Shown here one piece after another: positions 15,820 to 22,937 of a DNA stretch of 29,564 nucleotides (within the stretch, counting starts at the first letter, position 1; the number at the start of each line of letters is the position of its first letter). The position numbers and the translations under genes were made by a program. Origin of the DNA: a virus; the IMG/VR virus record IMGVR_UViG_3300048573_000396, positions 1-29,564 of that record. The stretch is one strand, 5' to 3'. Under the pieces are notes generated by a model. That model worked only from the letters and a program-made list of their open reading frames with translations, was not told where the DNA came from and searched no databases.

Positions 15820-15962
15820 GGCGCTACCTGATTCGCATCACGATGCGCGACGGCTCTACGGGCCGCCACCATGGCATTTACCCCAACGGCTTTGCCGCCA
15901 TTGTTTACGCGCTGGAGGCTTTCCCGAATGCCCTGCGGATTAGCTCAAGGAGAATTGTATGA
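15816..15962 (+). CDS. Small hypothetical protein
   Basis: A 48-residue protein starting MRRYLIRITMRDGSTGRHHG and ending RISSRRIV. It looks like a single short beta-alpha fold and resembles small proteins found after the ATPase gene in BcepMu-like prophages; I know no function. Its ATG overlaps the ATPase stop (ATGA) and its stop overlaps the next ATG in the same way, which is strong evidence that it is translated. Confidence 0.7.
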   Translation: MRRYLIRITMRDGSTGRHHGIYPNGFAAIVYALEAFPNALRISSRRIV

Positions 15963-16255
15963 AAACCCTTGCAACGATTATTAAACGCAGCTGCGTGGAG
16001 AGCTGCAACCAAGGCCGCAGTTGTGCTGAATTGGGCGTGTGCCAAAACCGCCTGCCGCCTTGCGATGGCTGCGACACCTTGCACTATTGGCCTACGGGTA
16101 TGACGTACCACCCGTTTGCGCCGGGGGTGATAGATATGGGCGAGGCTGATCGTGCAGAGTCTGTTTTGTGGCCGCGCCTGCCAAACTATGCCTTGGCCAC
16201 AGCCGTGGTGTGCGCGATTGCTTTTGTGTGTGGGCTCTCAGGGTGGCCGCAATGA
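15959..16255 (+). CDS. Cysteine-rich small protein with C-terminal membrane segment
   Basis: A 98-residue protein. The first 40 residues hold six cysteines (C-x3-C-x5-C-x5-C, then C-x2-C), suggesting metal binding, and residues about 77-95 are a hydrophobic membrane segment (YALATAVVCAIAFVCGL). I do not know the function. Cys-rich early proteins of this kind occur in other Mu-like prophages. It is joined to both neighbours by overlapping start and stop codons. Confidence 0.65.
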   Translation: MKTLATIIKRSCVESCNQGRSCAELGVCQNRLPPCDGCDTLHYWPTGMTYHPFAPGVIDMGEADRAESVLWPRLPNYALATAVVCAIAFVCGLSGWPQ

Positions 16256-16533
16256 GCAGCGTGACATCTTCTGTGAAGGCAGCATGGCTGATATTGGTGG
16301 CGCAAACAGGCTACTGGACACTGGCCGAGATCAATGCTGAGCTGCGCATCTTGTGCCCCAAGCTCGCACCAGTGCAGGCGCACCAGTTGGCTGAGCTGGC
16401 GCTTGAGGGGCGGGTGAACCACCGCGCCTCAAGCCTGCCCAATGCCGACACCTACAACGTCGATCAGTCTTGTTATGTGCTTCGCAAGGTCAGGCTCGGT
16501 GAGCTGGGCTTGCTGACTGATGTGGCGGCGTGA
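16252..16533 (+). CDS. Small early protein, possible winged helix
   Basis: A 93-residue protein starting at ATG 16252, which overlaps the previous stop (ATGA). Residues 17-60 (TGYWTLAEINAELRILCPKL, then LAELALEGRVNHR) read like a winged-helix DNA-binding domain with a recognition helix and wing. The next gene encodes a second such protein, so the pair may act together on early or middle promoters. Function is inferred only from this fold pattern. Confidence 0.6.
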   Translation: MSSVTSSVKAAWLILVAQTGYWTLAEINAELRILCPKLAPVQAHQLAELALEGRVNHRASSLPNADTYNVDQSCYVLRKVRLGELGLLTDVAA

Positions 16534-16805
16534 TGCGACCACCACGGGTGAAAAACGACATATTGCGCGTGCTGCTGGAGGAGGGGCAACTGACGGAGCT
16601 GGAGCTGGCCAGCCATGCAAAGGCTTCGGCAGCGGCTACGCGGCATTCGATGGATCAGCTGCGGGAAGCCCGCATGCTGACCAAGGTCAAGCAGCGCAAC
16701 CGCTTTGGGCGCATCGCGCTGCATTACGGCCTGACGGCCAAGGGCATTGCAGAGGCTTTGAAAGCTGAGGCGAATTTAACTTTAACTGGAGAAAACGATG
16801 ACTGA
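16533..16805 (+). CDS. Winged-helix transcription-regulator-like protein
   Basis: A 90-residue protein with an ArsR/MarR-like winged helix: ILRVLLEEGQLTELELASHA, a second helix with RHSMDQLREARML, then a wing around RIALHYGLTAKG. ATG 16533 shares one base with the preceding stop (TGATG). The 3' end overlaps the DUF3164 gene by eight bases and contains the Shine-Dalgarno for it. A local regulator of middle transcription is plausible. Confidence 0.7.
   Translation: MRPPRVKNDILRVLLEEGQLTELELASHAKASAAATRHSMDQLREARMLTKVKQRNRFGRIALHYGLTAKGIAEALKAEANLTLTGENDD
16781..16795 (+). repeat. Repeated translation leader, copy 1
   Basis: TTTAACTGGAGAAAA, containing the Shine-Dalgarno for the DUF3164 gene. 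Identical 15-base copies lie before the sheath and tube genes at 26226 and 27714; a 12-base part (AACTGGAGAAAA) is at 14798-14809. Confidence 0.7.
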
Positions 16806-17415
16806 AGACATGATACCTAAAGGATTTTGGCGGGATGCCACGGGGGCATTGATACCACTGGCGAATATTAAAGCGATTGATAAGGATCGTGATGCGGTGG
16901 TCAAGCAGGTGTGCGATGCAGCCAAGCAGGCACAGGCGGCGTTGGCTGGTTTTAAGCTGGTGGCAACTGATGCGGTGAGCGATTTTGTGAGCCGCAGCTT
17001 GGCCGAATACGATGTGAAGCATGGCGGTAAAAAGGGCAATATTACCCTGCACAGCTTTGATGGAAAATTCAAAATTGTGCGCCAGACGCAGGAGACGTTG
17101 GCCTTTGATGAGCGCTTACAGGCGGCTAAGGCGCTGATTGATGAGTGCATACAGCTTTGGAGCAAGGGCAGTAATGCGCACATAAAGGTGCTGGTGAATG
17201 ATGCTTTCCAAGTGGATAAGCAGGGCAAGATCAGCACGGGGCGCGTGCTGCGCTTGCGCAGCTTGGAGATACAAGACGACAAATGGCAGCGTGCCATGCT
17301 GGCCATAGGCGACAGCATGCGGGTGGCGAGCACTAAGAGCTATATACGCTTTTATGAGCGCGATGATGGCACGGGCGAGTATTTGCCGATTAGCTTGGAT
17401 GTGGCGGCCCTATGA
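16798..17415 (+). CDS. DUF3164 family early protein
   Basis: A 205-residue DUF3164 protein. It has the family opening (PKGFWRDATGALIPLANIK) and a central block with KKGNITLHSFDGKFKIVRQ, and ends in a conserved FYERD segment. These proteins are typical of the early region of Mu-like phages, near the transposition genes; their function is unknown. The Shine-Dalgarno is within the repeated leader just upstream. Its stop overlaps the ATG of the last early gene. Confidence 0.85.
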   Translation: MTEDMIPKGFWRDATGALIPLANIKAIDKDRDAVVKQVCDAAKQAQAALAGFKLVATDAVSDFVSRSLAEYDVKHGGKKGNITLHSFDGKFKIVRQTQETLAFDERLQAAKALIDECIQLWSKGSNAHIKVLVNDAFQVDKQGKISTGRVLRLRSLEIQDDKWQRAMLAIGDSMRVASTKSYIRFYERDDGTGEYLPISLDVAAL

Positions 17416-17573
17416 AGTCATACACCACCCTTGCACAACACGCTTACGAGGCGTATTGCAAAGCCGCTGCTCACCAGCCGTTGCCCACTTGGACAGCGCT
17501 GGGTGAAGAGTGCCAAGCCTGCTGGCTGGCGGCTACGCGCCAGATTGTGGCTGAAATGGCGGCGCTGCACTGA
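17412..17573 (+). CDS. Short hypothetical early protein
   Basis: A 53-residue protein beginning MKSYTTLAQHAYEAYCKAAA, mostly helical. I do not recognise it. The ATG overlaps the DUF3164 stop (ATGA), and it is the last frame before the terminator, so it is probably the end of the early operon. Confidence 0.6.
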   Translation: MKSYTTLAQHAYEAYCKAAAHQPLPTWTALGEECQACWLAATRQIVAEMAALH

Positions 17574-17615
17574 GGCCTGCCCAAGCTATTAAAAAAATGT
17601 CTCCCTGATCTGGTT

Positions 17616-17668
17616 CGCAGCTTGGCTGCGCTGGACTTACCCCGGAGGTTGTTGGCCGGGGCTTTTTT
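17616..17668 (+). terminator. Early operon terminator with a preceding hairpin
   Basis: CCCCGG (17640-17645), a ten-base loop, CCGGGG (17656-17661), then six T: a rho-independent terminator. Just before it is a second stem CGCAGC-TTG-GCTGCG at 17616-17630. The two may act together, or the double hairpin may be the 3' part of a short RNA. Confidence 0.8.
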
Positions 17669-17711
17669 AAAGCGCTTATTGCAGAGTTTTTTAACAAAGG
17701 ATGAAATAACT

Positions 17712-18065
17712 ATGACCCCCGGTAAAGATGTGATTTATGCGATAGCACGGGTGCAAATGACACGGCGCTACACCTACTACGACCGCCCCACGGGTGGGCC
17801 CGATGTGCCTGTGGACTTGACGGGCTATACAGCGCGGCTGGTGGTGGGCAAGCTGGGCGCAGCGCCAGTGGTTGACCTGAGCACGGGCAATGGCGCTATC
17901 AGCATCATGCCGCTGGCGGGGGTGGTGGATGTGGCTTTTAGCCGCGCTGCGCTGGATGTGCCGCCTGGTGAATACCACTACCAGCTGGTGCTGACCAGTG
18001 CGGGCGGCTTGGACTATCCGCTCTTGAAAGACAGATTTGTGGTGGATGCGGGGGTGGCGCTGTGA
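17712..18065 (+). CDS. Probable beta-sandwich virion protein
   Basis: A 117-residue protein starting MTPGKDVIYAIARVQM, with a DLTGYTARLVVG block and a final PLLKDRFVVDAG. This is the all-beta layout of small phage baseplate or tail-tip associated proteins, where the DLTGY...R segment recurs. No enzymatic motif is seen. I chose ATG 17712, after AAAGGATG, rather than an earlier in-frame codon that would run through the terminator. It heads a five-gene block between early genes and gemA. Confidence 0.55.
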   Translation: MTPGKDVIYAIARVQMTRRYTYYDRPTGGPDVPVDLTGYTARLVVGKLGAAPVVDLSTGNGAISIMPLAGVVDVAFSRAALDVPPGEYHYQLVLTSAGGLDYPLLKDRFVVDAGVAL

Positions 18066-18304
18066 GCAGCAGTGGGCACAACGCAGTGGTGGTGGTGCAG
18101 GCAGCGCCTGTGCAGGTGCTGCGCATAGAGGCCAATCGCACGCTGGTGGTGGATGGCAGCGCCCCCGCGCAGGTGGTGCAGGTGGCAGCGCCGCCCGCCA
18201 CCACGGTGGTGCTGGCGCGGGTGGAGGCGGTGCGGGTGCTGAGTGTGGCGCAGCAGGGTCCTGAGGGCGGGCTGGGCGACATAGATGGCGGCACATTTTT
18301 TTAA
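18062..18304 (+). CDS. Small Val/Ala-rich hypothetical protein
   Basis: An 80-residue protein with a valine-rich repeated beta pattern (VVVVQAAPVQVLRIEANRTL, then AQVVQVAAPPATTVVLARVE) ending in GPEGGLGDIDGGTFF. The GPEG ending resembles the collagen-like or tail-tip ends seen in phage fibre-associated proteins. GTG 18062 overlaps the previous stop (GTGA). Function is unknown; a structural role is inferred. Confidence 0.55.
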   Translation: MSSSGHNAVVVVQAAPVQVLRIEANRTLVVDGSAPAQVVQVAAPPATTVVLARVEAVRVLSVAQQGPEGGLGDIDGGTFF

Positions 18305-18346
18305 GTGAACTGATTTTTAACTTTTGATTAACCAAGGAGAACGACG

Positions 18347-18802
18347 ATGCCACGCATCCAACTTAAACGCGGCCTGAAGGCCAATTTGCCCAGTGCGGCC
18401 ATGCTTGCGGGCGAGGCGCACTTTACCACCGACAGGGGCACTCTGCATGTGGCTACCAGCGCGGTGGCCAAGCTGCCTGTGGTGCCTGCGATTGATGATT
18501 TGGTGGCGCTGCCTGCCATTGACGGGGCAGCGGATTTGCTGCTGATACACGATGCAAGTGAGGTGTCTGGGCAAAAAGAAAAACGCATGACGTTTGATGC
18601 TTTTAAGGCGGCGCTGAACATACCTGCGGGCAGCACGGACGAAAAAGTGGCGGTGGTGGCAGGCGGCACGGCTGGCTACCTGTGGGGCACGAATGGCACG
18701 GATGGCCTGCTGCGCATGAATGTGAGCATGGCAGTGAGCAAAGACGCGGGAAATGGCTTTGTGACGCTGGCGGTGGGTGATGTGGATCTGGGGACTTTTT
18801 AG
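18347..18802 (+). CDS. Tail-fibre-like protein with N-terminal attachment motif
   Basis: A 151-residue protein. Its N terminus, RIQLKRGLKANLPSAAMLAG then EAHFTTDRGTLHVAT, matches the short beta-hook module found at the head of phage hyaluronate lyases and Mtd-like receptor-binding proteins. The rest is predicted beta with a TFDAFKAAL stretch often found in fibre proteins. It probably forms part of a virion appendage. AAGGAG lies six bases before the ATG. The next gene has a related N terminus, so the two look like paralogues. Confidence 0.6.
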   Translation: MPRIQLKRGLKANLPSAAMLAGEAHFTTDRGTLHVATSAVAKLPVVPAIDDLVALPAIDGAADLLLIHDASEVSGQKEKRMTFDAFKAALNIPAGSTDEKVAVVAGGTAGYLWGTNGTDGLLRMNVSMAVSKDAGNGFVTLAVGDVDLGTF

Positions 18803-18804
18803 CC

Positions 18805-19245
18805 ATGCCTAGCTTGCGGATTAAACGTGGCACGCGGGCGCAGCTGGATGCGGCGGCTGGGCTGGCGGCGCTGAAGGAGGGCGAGCTGTATTTGCTGACT
18901 GACGAGGCGCGCCTAGCGGTGGGCACGGCAGCGGGTGCTTACCAAGCAGCAGCCAAGCAGGGCGAAGGCGGCGGCACGGCAAGTGCCACGCTGGTGAACC
19001 TGACAGTGGCCACACTGGCGCGTGGCTATGCCGAGGTGGTGGTGGCCAATGCGGCGATTAGCCCAGCGAGCAAAGTGAGTGCATGGTTTGCGCCCGCACT
19101 GGACGCAGAGAACGATTTGGAAGAGCTGGTGGACAGCGGCATGGCGGTGTGGGTGCTGCCAGAGGCGGGGCAGCTGCGGTTTGTGTTAACGGGGAATGGC
19201 GCTTTTGTGGGCGTTTATTCGGTGTTTTATGAGGTGTTGTTATGA
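18805..19245 (+). CDS. Second tail-fibre-like protein, paralogue of the previous
   Basis: A 146-residue protein starting two bases after the previous stop. LRIKRGTRAQLDAAAGL and GELYLLTDEARLAVGT match the same attachment module as the preceding protein, but the C-terminal half is different (ISPASKVSAWFAPALDAEND), a beta domain often seen at the ends of phage structural proteins. It is probably part of the same appendage. Its 3' end overlaps the next gene (ATGA). Confidence 0.6.
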   Translation: MPSLRIKRGTRAQLDAAAGLAALKEGELYLLTDEARLAVGTAAGAYQAAAKQGEGGGTASATLVNLTVATLARGYAEVVVANAAISPASKVSAWFAPALDAENDLEELVDSGMAVWVLPEAGQLRFVLTGNGAFVGVYSVFYEVLL

Positions 19246-20042
19246 GTATTTTTAAGAATTTGTTGGGTGCATTTGTGCCTGTGCGGGAGCGGCGCGAGAG
19301 CGCGGCGACACTGGGCTCTGTGAACGCGGAGCTGGTGCATGACTTGAATGGTGACGAATCTGCTTTGGTGTATCTGAATGCCGCTGCGGGGACGTGGAAT
19401 GCCACGGTGGATTTTTCGGGCAGTGTGGATGGGGTGAACTTTTTTAGTGTGCCTGCTTACCCTTTTAGCCCGGGTTGCACCAGTGCGACGGCTGTGCCTG
19501 TGGCGGCGCAGCCGCTGCTCACTGAGGTTATCAATAGCACCAGTGTGGTGCGGGTTTATGCCCTGCAAACGGGGCAGCTCAAAAAGCTGCGGGTGCGCTT
19601 GCCTGCGTGGACAGCTGGCAATGCTGACGTGACGGTGATTAGCGAAGCACAGGCATCGGTGCATCCGAATGTGGTGCTACAAAAAAGCGGCACGCTGTTT
19701 GTGACGGCTACGGGTGCTGCTGGCGCTGCGGTAACGGCCACGCTGCCTGCGGTGGCTGGGCTGCGCCACTACATAGACTTTGTGCAGGTGCGGCGCATCG
19801 CCACGGCTGCACTCACAGCCGCAGCCACACCCGTGGTGGTGACCACCACTAATTTGCCCGGTAGTCCGGCATTGAGTTTTGGTGCGGATGCGGCTGGCAT
19901 TGGATTGGACAAAGATGGTGCGCTAGACTTTGGCGGCAGCGGGCTGGCGGCGGTGCTTGCGGGCACGGCTACTACGGTGGTGTGCCCGGTCTACGTGGGG
20001 GTGATTTGGCGGGTGAATGTGGCCTATAGGCTGGGGCTGTGA
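19242..20042 (+). CDS. Hypothetical beta-rich structural protein
   Basis: A 266-residue protein rich in Ala, Val and Thr, with two similar-looking beta halves: residues 24-135 (GSVNAELVHDLNGDESALVY and onward, resembling a sandwich fold) and 145-266 (SGTLFVTATGAAGAAVTATL and onward). I recognise it as a common hypothetical of phage structural blocks, without a defined role. The ATG overlaps the preceding stop. It is the last gene before gemA. Confidence 0.55.
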   Translation: MSIFKNLLGAFVPVRERRESAATLGSVNAELVHDLNGDESALVYLNAAAGTWNATVDFSGSVDGVNFFSVPAYPFSPGCTSATAVPVAAQPLLTEVINSTSVVRVYALQTGQLKKLRVRLPAWTAGNADVTVISEAQASVHPNVVLQKSGTLFVTATGAAGAAVTATLPAVAGLRHYIDFVQVRRIATAALTAAATPVVVTTTNLPGSPALSFGADAAGIGLDKDGALDFGGSGLAAVLAGTATTVVCPVYVGVIWRVNVAYRLGL

Positions 20043-20044
20043 GC

Positions 20045-20554
20045 ATGACATCCAAGAGCCCAGCGGCGAAGCGCGATACCAGCGCGATCCACACCATGCG
20101 CAGCAAGCTGGCGCAAACGGAGGACGACTACCGCGCCCTGCTGCACACGCTGGTGGGCAAGCGCAGCTGCTCGGAGATGACGGATGCGCAGCTGGCGGTG
20201 GCGCGCACGCATTATGCCAAGCTGATGGCCCGCAGTGGGCTGGCTACCACGCCAGCTGCTGGCAGCACGCGGCGGGTGGTGGGGGCTAAGCGGCCTGTGC
20301 CTAGCGAGGCCAAGCTGCCGCAGGTGAAGCGGATACGGGCGATGCTGATTAGTCTGGAGCGCAAGCCTAACGAGTATGCCGACGGGATACTCAAGCAGAT
20401 GTATGGCGCAGCTGCGCCTGCCTACTATGAGTGGGCTAGCTCTGCGCAACTGACGGCGCTGGGCAATGCGCTGGCGATGCAGCAGCAGCGCGAGGGGGCG
20501 GACACTGGCGCAGGCCGCGTGGTAAGGGTAGCCGCTGGAGCACAGCAGGCATGA
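20045..20554 (+). CDS. gemA: GemA-type regulatory protein (Mu gp16, DUF1018)
   Basis: A 169-residue GemA/DUF1018 protein; in Mu GemA modulates host gene expression and DNA supercoiling. Typical segments are IHTMRSKLAQTEDDYRALLH and a C-terminal QLTALGNALAMQQ stretch. The chosen ATG 20045 is near the previous stop; GTG 20039 overlaps that stop and would add two residues. It precedes mor, overlapping it by ATGA, so the two are co-translated, as in other Mu-like phages. Confidence 0.82.
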   Translation: MTSKSPAAKRDTSAIHTMRSKLAQTEDDYRALLHTLVGKRSCSEMTDAQLAVARTHYAKLMARSGLATTPAAGSTRRVVGAKRPVPSEAKLPQVKRIRAMLISLERKPNEYADGILKQMYGAAAPAYYEWASSAQLTALGNALAMQQQREGADTGAGRVVRVAAGAQQA

Positions 20555-21069
20555 AGCCCAGCACGCCCCTGCCCACCCTGCGGCTGGCGCACGAGGCGCT
20601 GCCTGCGAGCCTGCGCCAGCTGGTAGACGAGCTGGGCGAGGCGGGTGCGCTGCGCTTTACGGGGGTGTATGGCGGGCAGCGGGTGAGTGTGCCTAAACAG
20701 CCGCTGGCTGAGCACCCGATGCGGGCGGCGCTGGGGGGCATCTTGTTTGAAACACTGGTAGACCGCTGTGCTGGCCTGAGCATGGATGTGCCTAAGTGCG
20801 ACGGCTTTTTGCGGGAGCTGCGCCATGAGCAGGTGCGCCAATACCGCGAGCAGGGGCTGACGATGGATGAGATAGCGGGCGAGACAGGGTATTGCAGGCG
20901 GCATGTGATCAACATACTGCACGGCGAAGCGGGGGTGGACACGCATACGCTGGATATGTTTGCAGAGCCCAAGCCCACTGCCCCGCTGGCTGCGCCGCGC
21001 AGCTATGCAGGGATGGCCAATGACCCTTTTGGAATGGGTGGTAGCATTGGGATGCGTGACCCCGTTTAA
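20551..21069 (+). CDS. mor: Middle/late transcription activator, Mor family
   Basis: A 172-residue member of the Mor/C activator family. Residues 60-85 form the dimerisation part, and VRQYREQGLTMDEIAGETGY-C-RRHVINIL is the helix-turn-helix. Mor and C bind dyad sites centred near -43 and recruit RNA polymerase at promoters that lack a good -35. The window holds three such candidate sites with one shared palindrome, one just downstream of this gene. A C-terminal tail of about 30 residues is low in predicted structure. It is the only Mor/C protein in the window. Confidence 0.85.
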   Translation: MKPSTPLPTLRLAHEALPASLRQLVDELGEAGALRFTGVYGGQRVSVPKQPLAEHPMRAALGGILFETLVDRCAGLSMDVPKCDGFLRELRHEQVRQYREQGLTMDEIAGETGYCRRHVINILHGEAGVDTHTLDMFAEPKPTAPLAAPRSYAGMANDPFGMGGSIGMRDPV

Positions 21070-21148
21070 AACCCGTTCACAACCGCGCACAAGCCCCTGA
21101 ATGATTGGGGTTGCCCACTGGTAGCCCTGCCACACTTTTAAGCCCCCT

Positions 21149-21169
21149 AGCCCCCGCTTGGGGGCTTTT
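21149..21169 (+). terminator. Terminator after mor
   Basis: GCCCCC-GCTT-GGGGGC (21150-21165) followed by TTTT. It ends the gemA-mor transcript and lies seven bases before the palindrome of the next promoter. Confidence 0.85.
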
Positions 21170-21175
21170 GCTTTT

Positions 21176-21227
21176 GGTGAAGTATTTCACCATGCCGCTG
21201 CGCGCTTAAAACGCGACAGTAGCGGCT
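21176..21227 (+). promoter_or_regulatory. Predicted activator-dependent promoter for head/tail operon
   Basis: GGTGAAGTATTTCACC at 21176-21191, then GACAGT at 21215-21220 and GCT ending at 21227. The spacing is the same, without gaps, as in the copies at 10069-10018 and 28176-28227. If the palindrome is centred at -43.5, the start is 21227, one base before the ATG of the protease gene. Confidence 0.7.
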
Positions 21228-22466
21228 ATGACAACCCAAGCCGCCCCTAGCACTGCCCCCAGCACCTCCAAGCCTAGCCCACTGGCGGGGTGGATAGAAG
21301 TGTTTAAGGCGGGGGCGCATACCGACAGCGCTGGCAAGCGGATGAGCTTTGCGGTGGCTGACCTGGAGCAGATGGCGGCGAACCATGCGCTGGGGGCTGC
21401 GCCTGCGGTGCTGGGCCATCCTAAGCATGATGACCCAGCTTATGCGTGGGTGGATGGCTACAAGGTGGATGGCAGCTCGCTGTATGCCAAATTTAACGAC
21501 ATTAACCCGGCCTTTGATGCGGGGGTGGCCAGCGGGGCTTACCGCAACCGATCGGTGAGTGTGTATAAGGATGCGGCGCAGGGCTGGCGGGTGCGGCATG
21601 TGGGCTGGCTGGGTGCAGTGCCGCCCGCGATTGATGGGCTGAAGCCGCTGGCCTTTGCTGCGCCGGATGCGGACTGCTTTGAGTTTGCTGCGCCGGGCTA
21701 TAGCTTGGTGTGGGGGCTGGAAAGTGTGGGCAAGCTGCTGCGCGGGCTGCGCGAGCAAATGATCGCCAAAGACGGCCTAGAGGCTGCTGACAGTGCCCTG
21801 CCGCAGTGGCAGATAGATGGCGCGATGGAGTCTGCCGCCACGGCGCGGCGCGAATTTGATGAGGCTGAGCCTAGCCGTGCGCTGGGGCGGCTGTATGCCA
21901 GCCCTGACCTAAATTTACAACCCGATGGAGCAACTATGACGATTACCCAAGAGCAGCTGGATGCTGCCCATGCTGCGGCTGTGGCCGCTAAAGCGGAAGC
22001 CGATGCGGCCAAGGCAGATGCGGCCACAGCGCGCGCAGACTTTGCCAAGGCGAACACCGACCTAGCGGCGCTGCGCAGCGCTGAGCAGGCTACGCGCATT
22101 GGCGGCCAAGTGGAGCGCTGGAAGGCGGCTGGCAAGCTGACAGCGGCTGAGGCGGCTGGCATGGCGGAATACATGGTGTCGCTCGAAGCGGTAAGCACCA
22201 GTGAATTTGCCTTTAGCAAGGCCGATGGCAGCGCGGGCAAGCTGACCCCGTACCAGTTTCATATAGCGTCGATTGATGCGCGTGCGCCGAGCATCAAGCT
22301 GGGGCAGCAGGGTGCGGCCGATGACGGTGGGGCGCTGGATGTGGGTGATGCGGCTGCTATTGCGGCGAGCGCACGCAGCTTTATGGCCAGCGAGCAGGCG
22401 GCGGGGCGTGTGGTGAATATCGCCATGGCGGTAGACCATGTGACCAAGGGCGCGGCTGGGGCTTGA
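21228..22466 (+). CDS. Head maturation protease and scaffold, Mu gpI-like
   Basis: A 412-residue protein of the Mu gpI family. The protease half (about residues 20-155) begins after a Ser/Pro/Thr-rich leader with GWIEVFKAG, and includes VLGHPKHDDPAYAWVDG and GAYRNRSVSVY, the segments conserved in the family. The second half is Ala-rich coiled coil and acts as the scaffold. The protease trims the scaffold after prohead assembly. No Shine-Dalgarno precedes ATG 21228, and the predicted transcript starts one base before it, so initiation would be leaderless. Confidence 0.88.
   Translation: MTTQAAPSTAPSTSKPSPLAGWIEVFKAGAHTDSAGKRMSFAVADLEQMAANHALGAAPAVLGHPKHDDPAYAWVDGYKVDGSSLYAKFNDINPAFDAGVASGAYRNRSVSVYKDAAQGWRVRHVGWLGAVPPAIDGLKPLAFAAPDADCFEFAAPGYSLVWGLESVGKLLRGLREQMIAKDGLEAADSALPQWQIDGAMESAATARREFDEAEPSRALGRLYASPDLNLQPDGATMTITQEQLDAAHAAAVAAKAEADAAKADAATARADFAKANTDLAALRSAEQATRIGGQVERWKAAGKLTAAEAAGMAEYMVSLEAVSTSEFAFSKADGSAGKLTPYQFHIASIDARAPSIKLGQQGAADDGGALDVGDAAAIAASARSFMASEQAAGRVVNIAMAVDHVTKGAAGA
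21936..22466 (+). CDS. Internal in-frame scaffold protein (Mu gpZ-like)
   Basis: A second start within the protease gene, in the same frame. ATG 21936 has GATGGAG with GGAG at 21927-21930, five bases upstream, and begins MTITQEQLDAAHAAAVAAKA. The 176-residue product is the coiled-coil scaffold half alone, as in Mu, where the I gene also yields the separate scaffold Z. The strong internal Shine-Dalgarno contrasts with the lack of one at the full-length start. Confidence 0.75.
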   Translation: MTITQEQLDAAHAAAVAAKAEADAAKADAATARADFAKANTDLAALRSAEQATRIGGQVERWKAAGKLTAAEAAGMAEYMVSLEAVSTSEFAFSKADGSAGKLTPYQFHIASIDARAPSIKLGQQGAADDGGALDVGDAAAIAASARSFMASEQAAGRVVNIAMAVDHVTKGAAGA

Positions 22467-22507
22467 TGCCGCAGCGGGGCTGATTTAACTTAAACAGGAG
22501 TATTGCG

Positions 22508-22885
22508 ATGAGCAACTTGATTCGACAGAACCCGGGCTATGTGGCTGCGGCGGCGATGGCGGCGTTTGCGGTGATTAAGCCCGGCGCGGTGGATGGCGCA
22601 TGCCTGCCTGCCACGGCAGCCACTGACTTGCTGCTGGGTGTGAGCGATGGGCTGGCTAAAGATGTGGGCGAGATGGTGGATGCGCCGAGCGCGGGGGTGG
22701 GCGAGGTGCGCTTGGGTGCGGCGGTGACCCGTGGCCAGAAGCTGACGGCGGATGCCAGCAGCAAGGCAGTGCCCTGCGCACCAGGCGCGGGGGTGAACCA
22801 CCACTACTTTGGCGTAGCGCTGCAAAGCGGTGTGGCCGATGACGTGGTGTTGTACCAGGTGGGCTTGGGCGTGATGCAGGGCTAA
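22508..22885 (+). CDS. Capsid cement/decoration-like protein (DUF2190 type)
   Basis: A 125-residue protein between scaffold and major capsid genes. It has the DUF2190-like pattern: GEVRLGAAVTRGQKLTADAS, then KAVPCAP and VALQSGVADDVV, as in small beta-barrel head decoration proteins. It probably stabilises the capsid by binding its outside. AGGAG precedes the ATG. Confidence 0.75.
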   Translation: MSNLIRQNPGYVAAAAMAAFAVIKPGAVDGACLPATAATDLLLGVSDGLAKDVGEMVDAPSAGVGEVRLGAAVTRGQKLTADASSKAVPCAPGAGVNHHYFGVALQSGVADDVVLYQVGLGVMQG

Positions 22886-22937
22886 GGCTTTGCCTGTCAC
22901 ACAAGTGTATTAACAAATTTTGAACTGGAGTTGAACC

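Noticed and set aside
17622-17711. Upstream extension of the gene at 17712 to position 17622
   Set aside because: It would translate through the terminator hairpin; a ribosome site and ATG are present at 17712.
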